44,008 bases of DNA from Lactobacillus delbrueckii subsp. delbrueckii DSM 20074 = JCM 1012 (GCF_001433875.1 NZ_AZCR01000006.1:1-44008), one strand, 5' to 3'; shown: positions 8,262-20,358, counted from the first letter of the stretch. The notes: generated by a model from the letters alone, not told the origin. Numbers and translations are program-made.

Positions 8262-9213
8262 GGTCTTCCTTGTATTTCTTGGTTACTTCAACTAATTCCT
8301 GAAAAATCTGGTCGATTTCCACCTGGTCATGGGCCGTTGCCCCAGAGGCTAATTCATGGCCTCCCCCGTCGTGGGCTTCAGCCAGCTTGTGGATGTGCGG
8401 CCCCTTTGACCGGTAGTGGACCCGGTAAGTACCGTCTTCTTTTTCCACGATGACCAGCCAGGTCAGAATCCCCTTGATCCGGCCCGGGGTTGAAACAGTG
8501 ACTGAAGCTTGCGGCTGGGTAACGCCCAGGGCCTTTAAGTCAGCCTGGCTAATTACGGCGATAGCGACCAGCCCGCTTTCGTCCAGCTGCATTTTCTCCA
8601 GGGCCAGGCTCTGCAGCTTGGCTTGCTGGAAGGTAACTTCACTTTCGTTTCTGGCAATTTGGGAGATGTCGATCCCCGTCTCCATCAAGCGGGATACTAC
8701 TTCGAAAGTGTGGGCGCTGGTCGCGTCATACATAAAGCGGCCAGTGTCACCGATAATACCGGCGTAGAGGGCCAGGGCGATTTCCTGGTTAAGGGGCAGG
8801 CCTTCTGCTTCGATAAAGTCAGCGATGATTTCACAGGAAGCAGCGGCTTTTGAGTCAACGTAAGACATGTCAGCATATGGGTCAACGTCCGGGTGGTGGT
8901 CAATCTTGATCAGGTAGTCCCCCAGCCGGTAGCGCTGGTCAGAGATCCGCGGCGTGTTGGCCGTGTCAGTCGTGATCACCAGGGCGCCTTGGTAGTCTTC
9001 ATCCTTGACTTCGTCCATGGTGTTGATCCAGTCCAGGTCACCGACGTCATTTTCCCCGGTGCAGAGAATCTTCTTGTCCGGGAACTGCAGGCGCAGGCTC
9101 TTGGCTAAAGCGGCCTGGGAGCCGATAGCGTCCGGGTCGGGATTGGTGTGCCGGTGGAGGATAATGGTTGGATACTGCTTAATCTTACTAAATATTTCGT
9201 CAAAAGTGTTCAT
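8254..9213 (-). CDS. DHH/DHHA1 phosphoesterase, NrnA-like oligoribonuclease / pAp phosphatase
   Basis: A 319-residue DHH-family hydrolase. It has HRHTNPDPDAIGS (about residue 20-32) as the first metal motif, an Asp within TTDTAN, the DHH signature IDHHPDVDPYAD (about 110-121), and the C-terminal DHHA1 substrate-binding segment with GGGHELASGA. Family members degrade short RNAs (2-5 nt), and some hydrolyse 3'-phosphoadenosine 5'-phosphate or cyclic dinucleotide products. Overlap with the helicase gene suggests joint expression and a role in RNA decay. The missing GdpP-type membrane and GGDEF domains argue against a c-di-AMP-specific GdpP. Confidence 0.88.
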   Translation of the reverse strand: MNTFDEIFSKIKQYPTIILHRHTNPDPDAIGSQAALAKSLRLQFPDKKILCTGENDVGDLDWINTMDEVKDEDYQGALVITTDTANTPRISDQRYRLGDYLIKIDHHPDVDPYADMSYVDSKAAASCEIIADFIEAEGLPLNQEIALALYAGIIGDTGRFMYDATSAHTFEVVSRLMETGIDISQIARNESEVTFQQAKLQSLALEKMQLDESGLVAIAVISQADLKALGVTQPQASVTVSTPGRIKGILTWLVIVEKEDGTYRVHYRSKGPHIHKLAEAHDGGGHELASGATAHDQVEIDQIFQELVEVTKKYKEDHE

Positions 9214-9275
9214 CGCGGGGTCCTTTCTGCCTTATGAGTTCAAAATTTCATTTTAGCAAAAAATCAGCCTTTTAG

Positions 9276-10391
9276 CTATTCATCTGCAAAAAGACTGATT
9301 TCCTGGTAATGTTTTTCTTCAAGTTCGCCGGCTGACAGGCCCAAGAGGCGGATGCCTTCAGCCAGGAATTCCGGTTCCCGGGCCAGGAGCTCCTTGGCCA
9401 GCTGGTAAAAGACTTCCGGGTCACTGGTCGGCTGGATCTGCTGCCGGCGGGTGATAGTTTTAAAATTGCGGTCGCGGACCTTTAAAACGACCACCCGGGC
9501 TAAAAGATTTCTCTCCTTTAGTTCAGCCGCCACCGTCTGGCTGAAGTCCTTTAAGTAGGCATCAGCTCGGTCCGGGTCATAGATTACCAGTTCAAAAGTC
9601 CGCTCCTTGCCCAGGGACTTGCGCTGCCTGGAGGCTTGGACGGGGCTTAAGTCAATGCCATAAGCATGCAGGGCCATGTAGTAGCCGGACTTCTTATAGT
9701 CTTTTAAAAGGCGGCTGAGCCCGTAATTTCTGATGTCGCGGCCGGTCAAAACTCCGGCTTCCTTTAGCCGCTCCTGGGTCTTCTTGCCGATGCCGGGGAA
9801 TCTCTTGATCTCCTGCCTGTCTAAAAAGTCCTGGGCCCGGTCCGGGGCAAGATAAGTGCGGCCAAAAGGCTTGGCGTATTCTGACCCCATCTTGGCCAAA
9901 AACTTGTTGTAGCTGACCCCAAAAGATGAGGTCAAATGCAGTTGACGGAAGATCTGCTCTTGCAAATAGCTGGCCAGCTCCAGGGCGCTTTTGCCGGGGA
10001 TCTTGCTCCGGGTCACGTCCATATATGCTTCGTCCAGCGCCACGCTTTCGATCTGGTCGGTCAGTTCGTGCATTAAGCCGTGCACTTGCCCGGAAACCCG
10101 GTGGTATTTCGCGAAATCGGGTTCAACGAAAACCAGTTCTTCAGCTGGAATCAGCTTGACGGCTTGGGCGGCCGCCATGGCTGACCCGACCCCGTACTTT
10201 CTGGCCCGGTAGTTGGCGGTGGCGATCACGCCATGGCCGCCAGTTTTCCGGGGGTCCCGGGCAATCACGACTGCCTTATTCGCCAATTCCGGCCGGTCCC
10301 GCATTTCAACTGAAGCATAGAAAGCGTCCATGTCCAAGTGGATGATCCGGCGGGAAAAATCGTTCCTGGGCAAAAGGTCAATATCGGCCAT
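9276..10391 (-). CDS. dinB: DNA polymerase IV (Y-family translesion polymerase)
   Basis: A 371-residue Y-family polymerase that bypasses damaged template bases. The palm begins IIHLDMDAFYASVE (Asp at about residues 20 and 22), and the second carboxylate motif is SVALDEAYMDVT (about 116-127). Helix-hairpin-helix [17 protein letters not shown] and the little-finger domain follow. The C terminus ends with QEISLF, which fits a beta-clamp binding motif. Its ATG overlaps the zwf stop codon by one base. No LexA box was identified. Confidence 0.95.
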   Translation of the reverse strand: MADIDLLPRNDFSRRIIHLDMDAFYASVEMRDRPELANKAVVIARDPRKTGGHGVIATANYRARKYGVGSAMAAAQAVKLIPAEELVFVEPDFAKYHRVSGQVHGLMHELTDQIESVALDEAYMDVTRSKIPGKSALELASYLQEQIFRQLHLTSSFGVSYNKFLAKMGSEYAKPFGRTYLAPDRAQDFLDRQEIKRFPGIGKKTQERLKEAGVLTGRDIRNYGLSRLLKDYKKSGYYMALHAYGIDLSPVQASRQRKSLGKERTFELVIYDPDRADAYLKDFSQTVAAELKERNLLARVVVLKVRDRNFKTITRRQQIQPTSDPEVFYQLAKELLAREPEFLAEGIRLLGLSAGELEEKHYQEISLFADE

Positions 10392-11839
10392 TACTTGTAG
10401 ATCCAGCCATCCTCAGGATCCGCAAAGATCTTGCTTGTATCCGGCCCCATGCCGTAAGGACGGTACTTGACCGGCTTTTCGCCGGCAGCGTTTTGCTTTT
10501 GCCAGGCAGCTTCAACCGCGTCCACGAATCTCCAATACTGCTTCAGTTCTTCCCACTTGGTAAAGTTGGTGGAGTCGTTGACAAAGACGTCGTGGATCAA
10601 ACGTTCATAGCCGTCTGGCACCTCAGCTTGTTCATCTTCGCTGTAGCGGTAGCGGAATCTTTCAAGACGGAGGTCACCGCCAGCAACAATCTTGCCGTTT
10701 AAGCGGAAGTATACCTGGTTGACCGGGTCAATCTCAATAGTCAGTACGTTGGTCTTAGCCTTATCGCCATACAGGCCAGCTTCATCCTTAAAGACCACGT
10801 CCACCCGGGTCTTCTTTTCCCGCATTTCCTTGCCAGTTCGGAAGTAAATCGGCACGCCAGCCAAAGGCCCCTTGCTAAATTCCAAACGGCCAGCCACGTA
10901 AGTTTCCGTCTTGGAGTCTTCTGCCACGTTCGGCTCTTTGACATATTCAAAAGTGGTTTCCGTCCCCAGATACTGGCCGCGGATGATGTTTTCGCTGACG
11001 GCTTTTTCATCTGGGATAACTAAAGATGCCAAAAGGTCTTCTTTAGCCGCGTGGATGGCCTTGTCAGACAAGTCTTTTGGCTCCGGCATGGCCAAAAGGG
11101 TGATGATCTGCATGATGTGGTTCTGAACCATGTCCCGCAGGGCACCGGAGTTGTTATAGTAGCCGCCCCGGCCTTCAACGCCCAGCCGTTCAGCCAGGGT
11201 AACCTGGACATTTTTAACCGCGTCGGCGTTCCAAATCCGCTTAAACAAGGAGTTGCCAAAGCGCAGAGGCAGGATATTCTGCACCATTTCCTTACCCAGG
11301 TAGTGGTCGATTCGGAAGACCTGGTCTTCAGCAAAAGAATTGCGGATCTGCTGGTTCAAGACTTCCGCACTGGCCAGGTCAGTCCCGAATGGCTTCTCAA
11401 CCACCAGGCGGTTGAAACCGGTCCCGGTCAAATGCTGGTCGGCAATGTGTTCGGCAATCGTCCCAAAGAAGCTTGGGGCCATGGCCATGTAGAAGATGCG
11501 GTTGCCGCCGCATTCATAGCGCTCATCCAGTTCCTGGGCCAATTGCTTCAAAGTTACGTAGTGTTCAACGTTGGTTACGTCGTGGGACTGGTAGTAAAAG
11601 TGGCTGGCAAATTCCGTCAGCTGCACTTCGTCGACCTCTTCCCAGCTTTCATGAACAGCTTGGGCCACCTGCTCGCGCAGGTATTCATGCGACCATGGCC
11701 GCCGGGCAGTGCCGATAACGGCAAAATTGTCGTGAATGACATTCCGGCGGTAGAGATTGAAGAGGGCCGGATAGATCTTGCGGTGGGCCAGGTCGCCGCT
11801 GCCGCCGAAAAGGATCATTACTGTTGGAATATTGTTCAT
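10391..11839 (-). CDS. zwf: Glucose-6-phosphate 1-dehydrogenase
   Basis: A 482-residue NADP-linked enzyme making 6-phosphogluconolactone, the entry to the oxidative pentose phosphate route that supplies NADPH and pentoses. The N-terminal dinucleotide-binding segment is GGSGDLAHRKIYPALF, and the catalytic signature RIDHYLGKEMVQN lies near residue 178. Length is normal. It is translationally coupled to dinB by a TAATG overlap. It is preceded by the yajC terminator and so should have its own promoter in the AT-rich gap 11840-11900, where I could not assign hexamers with confidence. Confidence 0.97.
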   Translation of the reverse strand: MNNIPTVMILFGGSGDLAHRKIYPALFNLYRRNVIHDNFAVIGTARRPWSHEYLREQVAQAVHESWEEVDEVQLTEFASHFYYQSHDVTNVEHYVTLKQLAQELDERYECGGNRIFYMAMAPSFFGTIAEHIADQHLTGTGFNRLVVEKPFGTDLASAEVLNQQIRNSFAEDQVFRIDHYLGKEMVQNILPLRFGNSLFKRIWNADAVKNVQVTLAERLGVEGRGGYYNNSGALRDMVQNHIMQIITLLAMPEPKDLSDKAIHAAKEDLLASLVIPDEKAVSENIIRGQYLGTETTFEYVKEPNVAEDSKTETYVAGRLEFSKGPLAGVPIYFRTGKEMREKKTRVDVVFKDEAGLYGDKAKTNVLTIEIDPVNQVYFRLNGKIVAGGDLRLERFRYRYSEDEQAEVPDGYERLIHDVFVNDSTNFTKWEELKQYWRFVDAVEAAWQKQNAAGEKPVKYRPYGMGPDTSKIFADPEDGWIYK

Positions 11840-11900
11840 TATAGTACCTCAAAAAAATCAACTACTAACTATTTTAGCCATTTATCGGCGCAGGCAAAGC

Positions 11901-11925
11901 AAAAACGTCCCCGAAGGAACGTTTT
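11901..11925 (-). terminator. Terminator of the mutS-mutL-ruvAB-yajC operon
   Basis: On the minus strand ACGTTCC (11916-11922) pairs with GGGACGT (11905-11911) around a TTCG tetraloop, followed by T residues. It sits 10 bp past the yajC stop. Confidence 0.85.
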
Positions 11926-11931
11926 GTTCGT

Positions 11932-12336
11932 TTATTCTTGACTGTCTTTGTCTTCTGCTTCTTCAGTCTTGGCTGCTTCAGCCTTTTCTTCTGCTGGCTT
12001 GGCTGCTTCAGCTTCACTTGCGTCAGCTTGCTTCAAAACAGTTCTGACTGCCAGTCTGGAGAAGGTTAGGTAAATGCCGTCAGCGTCCAAGACGATAGTC
12101 TTGTCAGCATCGTTGATTGAGTCGATCTTGCCGCGCAGGCCGTCGACCATTTCCACGCTGTCGCCCTTCTTGAGCTGATTCATCATTTCCTGGCGCTGCT
12201 GTTGCTGCTTCTTTTGCGGCTTGATCATCGTAAAGTAAGTAAAACCAAACAAAACGGCCAGCATAACCAGCATGAAGATGCTGCTGCCAGCACCGCTGTT
12301 GGCTGCGGCTAATGCAAAAGTATTCAAATTATCCAC
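11932..12336 (-). CDS. yajC: Preprotein translocase accessory subunit YajC
   Basis: A 134-residue small membrane protein that associates with SecDF and YidC in the Sec export complex. A single transmembrane helix (about residues 18-37, SSIFMLVMLAVLFGFTYFTM) is followed by the family signature IKPQKKQQQQRQEMMNQLKKGD, then VEMVDGLRGKID. The last 30 residues are low-complexity Ala/Glu/Lys, longer than in many homologues. It follows ruvB by about 80 bp, the usual neighbourhood except that queA and tgt, often found between them in Firmicutes, are missing. Confidence 0.93.
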   Translation of the reverse strand: MDNLNTFALAAANSGAGSSIFMLVMLAVLFGFTYFTMIKPQKKQQQQRQEMMNQLKKGDSVEMVDGLRGKIDSINDADKTIVLDADGIYLTFSRLAVRTVLKQADASEAEAAKPAEEKAEAAKTEEAEDKDSQE

Positions 12337-12415
12337 CTCATAAAATTTATTTGCCGCTTTTTGGCAGATGCCAAAAGGCTTTAACGAACATTATACTGTA
12401 AAACAGATTTTTTTG

Positions 12416-13426
12416 CTATTCTTCCTCGCCCGGCAGGGGCAAATTCAGCTGCTGGTAGGCCTTCTGGGTCACTACCCGCCCCCTTGGGGTCATGACGATA
12501 AAGCCGTTTTGCAAAAGATATGGCTCATACAGGGACTCGATCGTCTCCCGGTCTTCCCCGATATTGGAAGCCAGGGTCCGGATCCCGACCGGTCCGCCCC
12601 CATAGCTTAAGATCATGGTTCTCAGCAGCTTGCGGTCAGTCTGGTCCAAGCCGGCACTGTCGACTTGCAGCTGCTTTAAGGCCATGGCCGTGGTTTCCAG
12701 GGAGATTTCTTTTTCTCCCTTGACTTCCGCAAAGTCCCGCACCCGCTTTAAAAGGCGGTTGGCCACCCGGGGCGTTCCCCGGGACCGGCGGGCCAGTTCA
12801 TGGGCAGCTTGCGGGGAAATCTTGGTGTGAAAGACCTCGCTTGAGCGGAGGATGATTTTTTTCAAGTCTTCGACCTGGTAGTACTGCATGTGCTCAACGA
12901 TCCCGAAGCGGTCGCGCAGAGGCGCCGACAACTGCCCGGCCAGGGTGGTTGCCCCAATCAAGGTAAAAGGCGGCAGAGGCAAGTGGATGGCATGAGTCGT
13001 CTGCCCTTCCCCAACCACGATATCGATGTAAAAGTCTTCCATGGCTGAATAGAGGACTTCTTCAACCGGCTTGGCCAGGCGGTGGATTTCGTCGATAAAC
13101 AAGACATCCCCCGGCTCAAGGTCAGTTAAGAGGGCCACCAGGTCCCCGGCCCGCTCGATGGCCGGACCGCTGGTGCTTTTTAAGTTGACCCCCAATTCAT
13201 TGGCAATAACAAAGGCCAGGGTGGTTTTACCTAAACCTGGCGGGCCATAAAGAAGGACATGGTCCAGGGCCTCGTCACGCTGGCGGGCGGCCTGGATGTA
13301 GACTTCCATGTCCTTTTTGACATGCCCTTGCCCGATATACTGGCTGAGCAGCTGGGGCCGTAAGGACAGTTCCACCGCTTCCTCGCCTTCGGCGGCTTCC
13401 TGGCTGGTCAAATGTTCTTCCGTCAT
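12416..13426 (-). CDS. ruvB: Holliday junction branch migration ATPase RuvB
   Basis: A 336-residue AAA+ motor that, with RuvA, drives branch migration of Holliday junctions. Motifs are Walker [12 protein letters not shown] (about residue 60-70), Walker B FIDEIHRL, sensor [19 protein letters not shown], and the C-terminal winged helix with [17 protein letters not shown]. Length is normal. It follows ruvA by 14 bp. The resolvase partner RecU or RuvC is not next to it, though ruvX (YqgF) lies elsewhere in the window. Confidence 0.97.
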   Translation of the reverse strand: MTEEHLTSQEAAEGEEAVELSLRPQLLSQYIGQGHVKKDMEVYIQAARQRDEALDHVLLYGPPGLGKTTLAFVIANELGVNLKSTSGPAIERAGDLVALLTDLEPGDVLFIDEIHRLAKPVEEVLYSAMEDFYIDIVVGEGQTTHAIHLPLPPFTLIGATTLAGQLSAPLRDRFGIVEHMQYYQVEDLKKIILRSSEVFHTKISPQAAHELARRSRGTPRVANRLLKRVRDFAEVKGEKEISLETTAMALKQLQVDSAGLDQTDRKLLRTMILSYGGGPVGIRTLASNIGEDRETIESLYEPYLLQNGFIVMTPRGRVVTQKAYQQLNLPLPGEEE

Positions 13427-13440
13427 TTCCCTTTACCCCC

Positions 13441-14034
13441 TTATTTCTTCAGCAAAAGGCCCAGCCCCTGCTTGATGTATTCGTCAGCGGACATTTCCGG
13501 CAATTTCTTCAGTTTCGGCTTGATCCGGTCAACTTCCTTTTGACTGTAGCCCAAAGCCCCAAGGGCCAGGAGAGCGTCTTCCAGGGCTGGGAAAACAGAC
13601 TTAACCGGTTCATCTTCGGTAAAGAGGTTTTCCGCCACATAGTTGCCCATCTTCCCCCGCAAGTCCAGGACGATCTGGGATGCCGTCTTCTTGCCGATCC
13701 CCGGGAAACGGGTCAAGTAGGAAACTTCGCCGCTCTCAATGGCGGAAGCCAGGGCTCCGTTGTCTTCAGCGGCCATGATGGCCAGGGCAGACTTAGGACC
13801 GATCCCGGAAACTTCATTAAGCTTGTTGAAGAGGACCTTGTCTTGCTGGCTCTTGAAGCCGTAGAGGGTAATCCCGTTTTCTCGGACGACCTGTTCAACG
13901 TAGATCCGGGCCTTGTCCCCATCTTTATAGGCATAAGGGGTCGGGGTCAGGATCCGGTAGCCGATCCCAGCCACTTCAATCACGACATAGGCCGGATTAA
14001 CCACGGTAATGGTGCCCTCAAAATACTCGTACAT
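13441..14034 (-). CDS. ruvA: Holliday junction DNA helicase subunit RuvA
   Basis: A 197-residue tetrameric junction-binding protein. Residues 1-60 form the OB fold ([20 protein letters not shown]), two helix-hairpin-helix units follow ([14 protein letters not shown] and [19 protein letters not shown]), and the C-terminal domain (about 150-197) contacts RuvB. It is 9 bp downstream of mutL and 14 bp upstream of ruvB, within one operon. Confidence 0.96.
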   Translation of the reverse strand: MYEYFEGTITVVNPAYVVIEVAGIGYRILTPTPYAYKDGDKARIYVEQVVRENGITLYGFKSQQDKVLFNKLNEVSGIGPKSALAIMAAEDNGALASAIESGEVSYLTRFPGIGKKTASQIVLDLRGKMGNYVAENLFTEDEPVKSVFPALEDALLALGALGYSQKEVDRIKPKLKKLPEMSADEYIKQGLGLLLKK

Positions 14035-14043
14035 CTAGTTTTG

Positions 14044-16014
14044 TCACTTCCCTTTCTTAAAAAGCTTGCTTAAATCATTCTGGCTCAAGCGGACGACGGC
14101 GACCTGGCCGCTGGCATCCCGGTAAGGGTCGCTGGCCGTCTGCAAACGGAGCAGCAGATCGGCGGCTTCAGCGCCGGTTAAATTGACCCGGCGGGAAACA
14201 TTGCTTTCCGCCGCCTTAGCGGCCACCAGCTTCAAGAGACTTTTTCCATCGTTTTCCCGGCTGGACAAGAGCTGGTCCAAGAGCTCCCTGACCTGCACGG
14301 TGACTTCCCCTTTCAGCCAGGTTGGGTAAGAGTGCATCAAGAGGGTGTTCTGGCCAAAGTCTTCCATCTCCAGGCCCAGCTGGCGCAAAAGGGGCAGCTG
14401 GTCTTTTAATTTCTGGTAGTCATAGACGCTGAAATCAAAGACCAAAGGCTCAAGCAAGCCTTGCTGGTAGTTCTCGTCTTTTTCCAGGCTGGCTAAAATC
14501 TGGTCGTACTCCAGCCGTCTTCTGGCCGCCACCTGGTCAAGCAGGTAAAGGTCGCCCCCGTGTTCAGCCAGGAGATATCCCCCCATCTGGCCCAAAAGGC
14601 GCAGGGCCGGCAGGTGTTGCCTTAGCAGCTGGTCAGCCTTTGACGTGACCGGGCTAGTGGCTTTCTCTCCGCCCGCAAAAGGCGGCAGGGCCGTCTGTTC
14701 CTTGACATGTTGGTCCCAGCTCTTGGTTAAGACATATTGGTCATCTTCTCTGACCTGGTTTAAGTCCACGTATTCCGGAGCAGAAGTTTTTTCTTCTTTC
14801 TCTTCTTGTTTAATTTCTTTCTTCTCTGCTGTTTCTTTTGTTTCTTTTGTCTCTGTTTCTTTTTTATTAGTTATATCTGTTTTGCCTTCCGGCTCAGCCA
14901 CCTGGGAGACTTCCAGCTGGAAGTCATCTGGCCGGCGGGTGTCGACCACGTTTGGTTTTAAGTTGAATTCCAATTGGTCCAACTGGGTCTTGTCTTTAAA
15001 AGGAGTCAGCTGAAAAAGCGGGCTGGCCTCGTCCTCATCCATTAAAGCCTCAGTCACGGCACTGGTGATCAAGCGGCTGAGCTCTTTTTCCTTGGACAGG
15101 CGGACTTCTTCCTTAGTCGGGTGGACATTGACGTCGACTAAGAGGGGATCAGCCTCAATCGCCAAGACCGCGATCGGGTACTTGCCCCCCAATTTGTTGC
15201 CGTAGCCGTCCAAAAGGGCACTGGAGAGCTGGTAGTTCTTGATGTAGCGGCCATTGAGCAAAATCGAGATAAAGTTGCGGGATGACCGGGTCAAGTTTGC
15301 TCCTGACACCAGGCCATAGAGGGTAAAGTCCGGGTCCTCATTTTCCACCGTCAGCATTTTTTCGGCGACTTTGCGGCCATAAATATTGGCCACGTCTTGC
15401 TTTAAGTTGCCGTTACCGGGCGTTCTGAGCAAGACTTTCCCGTCGCTGGCCAAAGTCAGGCTGATTTCCGGGTGCCCCAGGGCAATCCGGTTGACAATAT
15501 CCACAATCTTCAAGAGTTCAGTCTTCGGGCTCTTCAGATACTTCAGCCGGGCCGGAGTATTGTAAAAAATATCCCCGACCGTGATCTTGGTTCCCTTAGC
15601 GCTGCCGGCATCTTCCTGGAACTTTTTCACCCCGCCGGCAAAAGCTGCCCGGGTGGCCGTCTGCCCGTCAGTTGAAGTCAAAATTTCCACATGGGCTACG
15701 GCCGCGATGGAAGCTAGGGCTTCCCCTCTAAAGCCCAAGGTCGCGATATTGAACAAGTCATGCTCATCTTGAATCTTGCTGGTCGCGTGCCGCATAAAAG
15801 CCAGGTCAACCTGGTCCGGGGCAATCCCGCTGCCGTTGTCTTGGACAGAAATCTGCTTTAAGCCCGAATGCTGGACTTCAACCCTGATCCGGCTGGCCTG
15901 GGCATCGATCGCGTTTTCGACCAGTTCCTTGACCACGCTGGCCGGCCGCTCGATAACTTCCCCGGCCGCGATCTGGTTGGTCAGATTTTCTGAAAGTTCA
16001 TGAATTTTCGCCAT
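14044..16014 (-). CDS. mutL: DNA mismatch repair protein MutL with degenerate endonuclease site
   Basis: A 656-residue MutL that couples MutS recognition to strand removal. The GHKL ATPase domain is intact: ELVENAIDA (31-39), DNGSGI (59-64), GFRGEAL (94-100), and [10 protein letters not shown] (296-305). A low-complexity Lys/Glu/Thr linker spans about 378-411. The dimerisation domain (about 465-656) keeps a candidate clamp-contact segment QQGLLEPL (517-524). The metal motif, normally DQHA-x2-E-x4-E in Gram-positive MutL, reads [12 protein letters not shown] (493-504), and the usual CPHGRP is replaced by DASGQV (633-638). The endonuclease is therefore probably inactive. The gene starts in a TAATG overlap with mutS. 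Confidence 0.95.
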   Translation of the reverse strand: MAKIHELSENLTNQIAAGEVIERPASVVKELVENAIDAQASRIRVEVQHSGLKQISVQDNGSGIAPDQVDLAFMRHATSKIQDEHDLFNIATLGFRGEALASIAAVAHVEILTSTDGQTATRAAFAGGVKKFQEDAGSAKGTKITVGDIFYNTPARLKYLKSPKTELLKIVDIVNRIALGHPEISLTLASDGKVLLRTPGNGNLKQDVANIYGRKVAEKMLTVENEDPDFTLYGLVSGANLTRSSRNFISILLNGRYIKNYQLSSALLDGYGNKLGGKYPIAVLAIEADPLLVDVNVHPTKEEVRLSKEKELSRLITSAVTEALMDEDEASPLFQLTPFKDKTQLDQLEFNLKPNVVDTRRPDDFQLEVSQVAEPEGKTDITNKKETETKETKETAEKKEIKQEEKEEKTSAPEYVDLNQVREDDQYVLTKSWDQHVKEQTALPPFAGGEKATSPVTSKADQLLRQHLPALRLLGQMGGYLLAEHGGDLYLLDQVAARRRLEYDQILASLEKDENYQQGLLEPLVFDFSVYDYQKLKDQLPLLRQLGLEMEDFGQNTLLMHSYPTWLKGEVTVQVRELLDQLLSSRENDGKSLLKLVAAKAAESNVSRRVNLTGAEAADLLLRLQTASDPYRDASGQVAVVRLSQNDLSKLFKKGK

Positions 16015-18584
16015 TATTCTTCCTTCAAGGCCTGCTGCCAGTCAGCTACCAGCTGCATGACTTCCAGCGGCGTCTTTTCATTCAAGTTGACCTGGCTGAT
16101 CTCGTCTAACAGTTCCTCCTGCTCTGCCTTGAGCGGGTTCTCTTCCACTACTTCCACCGGACTGAAGAGGTCCAGCTGCTGGCGGCTTGGGTTGATCTCC
16201 CGGGCTCCTTCTGCTTCCAGGCGCTTGAGCATGCTGGAGGCTTCTCTTAAAACGGCCCGCGGCAGGCCAGCCAATTTGGCCACGTGGATCCCGTAAGACT
16301 GGTCGGCTGGTCCTGGCAAAATCTTGTGCAGGAAGATCAGCTGGCCGTTTTCTTCCGTTGCTCCGACGTGGATGTTCTTTAAGTGCGGCAAGGTTTCGTC
16401 CAGTTCAGTCAGTTCATGGTAGTGGGTGGCAAAAAGGGTCTTGGCGCCAACCTTGTCATGCAGGTACTTGATAATCGCCCCGGCCAAGGCCATCCCGTCG
16501 TAAGTGGCCGTCCCCCGGCCGATTTCGTCAAACAGGACCAAAGACCGGCTGGAAGCGTGCTGGAGAGCCTCATTGGCCTCGCTCATTTCCACCATGAAGG
16601 TGGACTTGCCGGAGTAGAGGTCGTCAGCGGCCCCGATCCGGGTGAAGACCTGGTCAAAAACTGGCAGCTTGGCGCTGTCTGCCGGGACGAAGGAGCCGAT
16701 CTGGGCCATGATGGCGATTAAGGCCAGCTGCCTCATGTAGGTGCTCTTACCAGACATGTTTGGCCCCGTGATGAGGTAGATACTGGTGTCTTCATCCATG
16801 ACCAGGTCGTTAGGGATATAGGAGCCAGCTGGTAAAACTGCCTCAACAACCGGGTGGCGGCCGTTCTTAACGGCGATTTCGTTTTTGCTGGAAAAACTTG
16901 GCCGGCAGTAATTTTTCTCTTCAGCATCCTGGGCAAAGGCCACGAAGACGTCCAGGGCCGCCAATTGCCGGCCCAGTTCCTGCAAGGCCGGGATATGGGC
17001 CTTGACAGCCTCTCTCAGCTGGCTGAAGAGCTCGTATTCCAGGTCAGTTGACCGGCTCTCAGCTTCCAGAATCAAGTTTTCGTGTTCCTTTAATTCCGGG
17101 GTAATGTAGCGCTCAGCATTGGTCAGGGTCTGCTTTCTGGTGTAGCGGTCCTGGGGCACTTTAGCGACATTCCCCTTGCTGACTTGGATGAAGTAGCCAA
17201 AGACCCGGTTGTAGCCGATCTTCAGATTATCGATCCCGGTTCTCTGCCGCTCTTCCATTTCCATCTGGGCCAGCCACTTTTTCCCGCCATTCATGGCTTC
17301 TCTGTACTTGTCCAGGTCCTCGCTGACCCCGGCCCGGATAATGCCGCCTTCTTTAGCCGAAATCGGCGGCTGGTCAACTAAGCAGTTAGTGATGCTCTCA
17401 GCAAGTTCACTTTGCGGGTCGATCCCCTGCCCGTATTTTTCCAGGTCTGGATTGCCCGATTCGGCCAGGGCCTGGATGATCAACTTGGTCGCCTCTAGGC
17501 TTTTCGCCAGTTGCAAGAGCTCACGGGGGTTGACATTGCCAAAAGCCACCCGGCCGCTCAACCGTTCCAGGTCGTAGACTCCCTTCAAGGAGTCAACGAT
17601 ATTTTCCCTGGTAAAGTAGTCGTCCAACAGGGCTTGCACCATCTGCTGGCGCTGCTTAATCCGGTCTAAAGACAAGAGCGGCCGGCTCAGCCACTGCTTT
17701 AAAAGCCGGCCCCCCATAGCCGTGGTGGTCTTGTCCAAAACCCAGAATAAAGAGCCCTGCTTCCTGCCAGTCGTGGCTGACTGGGTCAGTTCCAGATTCC
17801 GCTGGACAGTGTTGGCCATCTGTAAATACTGGCCGATTTCAAAGCTTTCCGCCACTTGCAGGTGAGCTAGGCTCCGCTTCTGCGTGGCCAAAAGGTAAAC
17901 GACCAGCTGGCGGACGGCGGCTTTTTCCATAGAGTCAGTCAGTTTCTGCTGGACATAGGAAATTTCCGCGTGCTCGCCTTCCAGTTCTGCCGGTTCAGAC
18001 ACGGTGATGTTGGCCTTTTGCAGTCTGTCCCGGTCGCTGGCGCTAAGGTTGCCAGCAAAAACGACTTCCCGGGTTCTCAAAGACAGGAGCTCGTTGACCA
18101 CCTCGGCGTAGCGCTTGACGTGGGTGACAAAAATCTCCCCGGTCGACAGGTCGCTGTAAGCCAGGCCATAGCCGCCGGCCTTTTCAACCACGCTGGTCAG
18201 GTAGTTGCTTTCCTGGCTGTCGTCTGGCCCCTGGGCCATCTTGGTGCCGGGAGTAACCAGCTGGATGATCCCCCGCTTGACCATCCCCTTGGCCTTCTTC
18301 GGGTCTTCCAATTGCTCGCAGATGGCCACCTTGTAGCCTTTTTCCACTAAAGTGTTGACATAAGAATCAACCGCCATGTGGGGCACCCCGGCCATGGGAA
18401 TCGGGTTTTCCGACTTATTTGACCGGTGAGTCAGGGTCAACTCTAAAATCTGTGATCCCTTGATGGCATCGTCTTCATAGAGTTCGTAAAAATCTCCCAC
18501 CCGGTAGAAGAGAAAGGCATCCGGGTACTGGTCTTTAATCTGGTAATATTGCTCCATCATTGGAGTCGTGGCTTTTCTTGGCAT
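16014..18584 (-). CDS. mutS: DNA mismatch recognition protein MutS
   Basis: An 856-residue MutS that binds mispairs and small loops. The mismatch-wedge motif is present (VGDFYELY, about residues 29-36, with the Phe-x-Glu pair). The ABC ATPase is complete, with Walker [10 protein letters not shown] (about 611-619), signature STFMVEMSE, and Walker [12 protein letters not shown]. Near the C terminus QQLDLF fits a beta-clamp binding motif. It opens the mutS-mutL-ruvA-ruvB-yajC operon, with a GGGAG ribosome binding site. Confidence 0.97.
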   Translation of the reverse strand: MPRKATTPMMEQYYQIKDQYPDAFLFYRVGDFYELYEDDAIKGSQILELTLTHRSNKSENPIPMAGVPHMAVDSYVNTLVEKGYKVAICEQLEDPKKAKGMVKRGIIQLVTPGTKMAQGPDDSQESNYLTSVVEKAGGYGLAYSDLSTGEIFVTHVKRYAEVVNELLSLRTREVVFAGNLSASDRDRLQKANITVSEPAELEGEHAEISYVQQKLTDSMEKAAVRQLVVYLLATQKRSLAHLQVAESFEIGQYLQMANTVQRNLELTQSATTGRKQGSLFWVLDKTTTAMGGRLLKQWLSRPLLSLDRIKQRQQMVQALLDDYFTRENIVDSLKGVYDLERLSGRVAFGNVNPRELLQLAKSLEATKLIIQALAESGNPDLEKYGQGIDPQSELAESITNCLVDQPPISAKEGGIIRAGVSEDLDKYREAMNGGKKWLAQMEMEERQRTGIDNLKIGYNRVFGYFIQVSKGNVAKVPQDRYTRKQTLTNAERYITPELKEHENLILEAESRSTDLEYELFSQLREAVKAHIPALQELGRQLAALDVFVAFAQDAEEKNYCRPSFSSKNEIAVKNGRHPVVEAVLPAGSYIPNDLVMDEDTSIYLITGPNMSGKSTYMRQLALIAIMAQIGSFVPADSAKLPVFDQVFTRIGAADDLYSGKSTFMVEMSEANEALQHASSRSLVLFDEIGRGTATYDGMALAGAIIKYLHDKVGAKTLFATHYHELTELDETLPHLKNIHVGATEENGQLIFLHKILPGPADQSYGIHVAKLAGLPRAVLREASSMLKRLEAEGAREINPSRQQLDLFSPVEVVEENPLKAEQEELLDEISQVNLNEKTPLEVMQLVADWQQALKEE

Positions 18585-18614
18585 AAAAACTCCCTCGCTT
18601 ATCGTATGCTTTCA

Positions 18615-18620
18615 ATTATA
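18615..18620 (-). promoter_or_regulatory. Candidate -10 of the mutS operon promoter
   Basis: A consensus TATAAT on the minus strand lies 31 bp upstream of the mutS start. No good -35 hexamer is visible at 16-18 nt. Confidence 0.4.
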
Positions 18621-18656
18621 CAGCATTTCGCCGGCCTGCTTGCCTTGTCTGCACGC

Positions 18657-18683
18657 AAAAAGAGCCCAGCCAAAGCTGGACCC
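18657..18683 (-). terminator. groESL operon terminator
   Basis: A 9-bp stem on the minus strand, GGGTCCAGC (18675-18683) / GCTGGGCTC (18662-18670), contains two G-U pairs and a TTTG loop and is followed by five T. It is 39 bp past the groEL stop. Confidence 0.85.
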
Positions 18684-18722
18684 TTCTTACAGTAATTCTT
18701 GTGTGTGTTAATTTTCAGTATT

Positions 18723-20339
<1,617 letters not shown>

Positions 20340-20358
20340 TTAATTCACCCTCCTTAAA

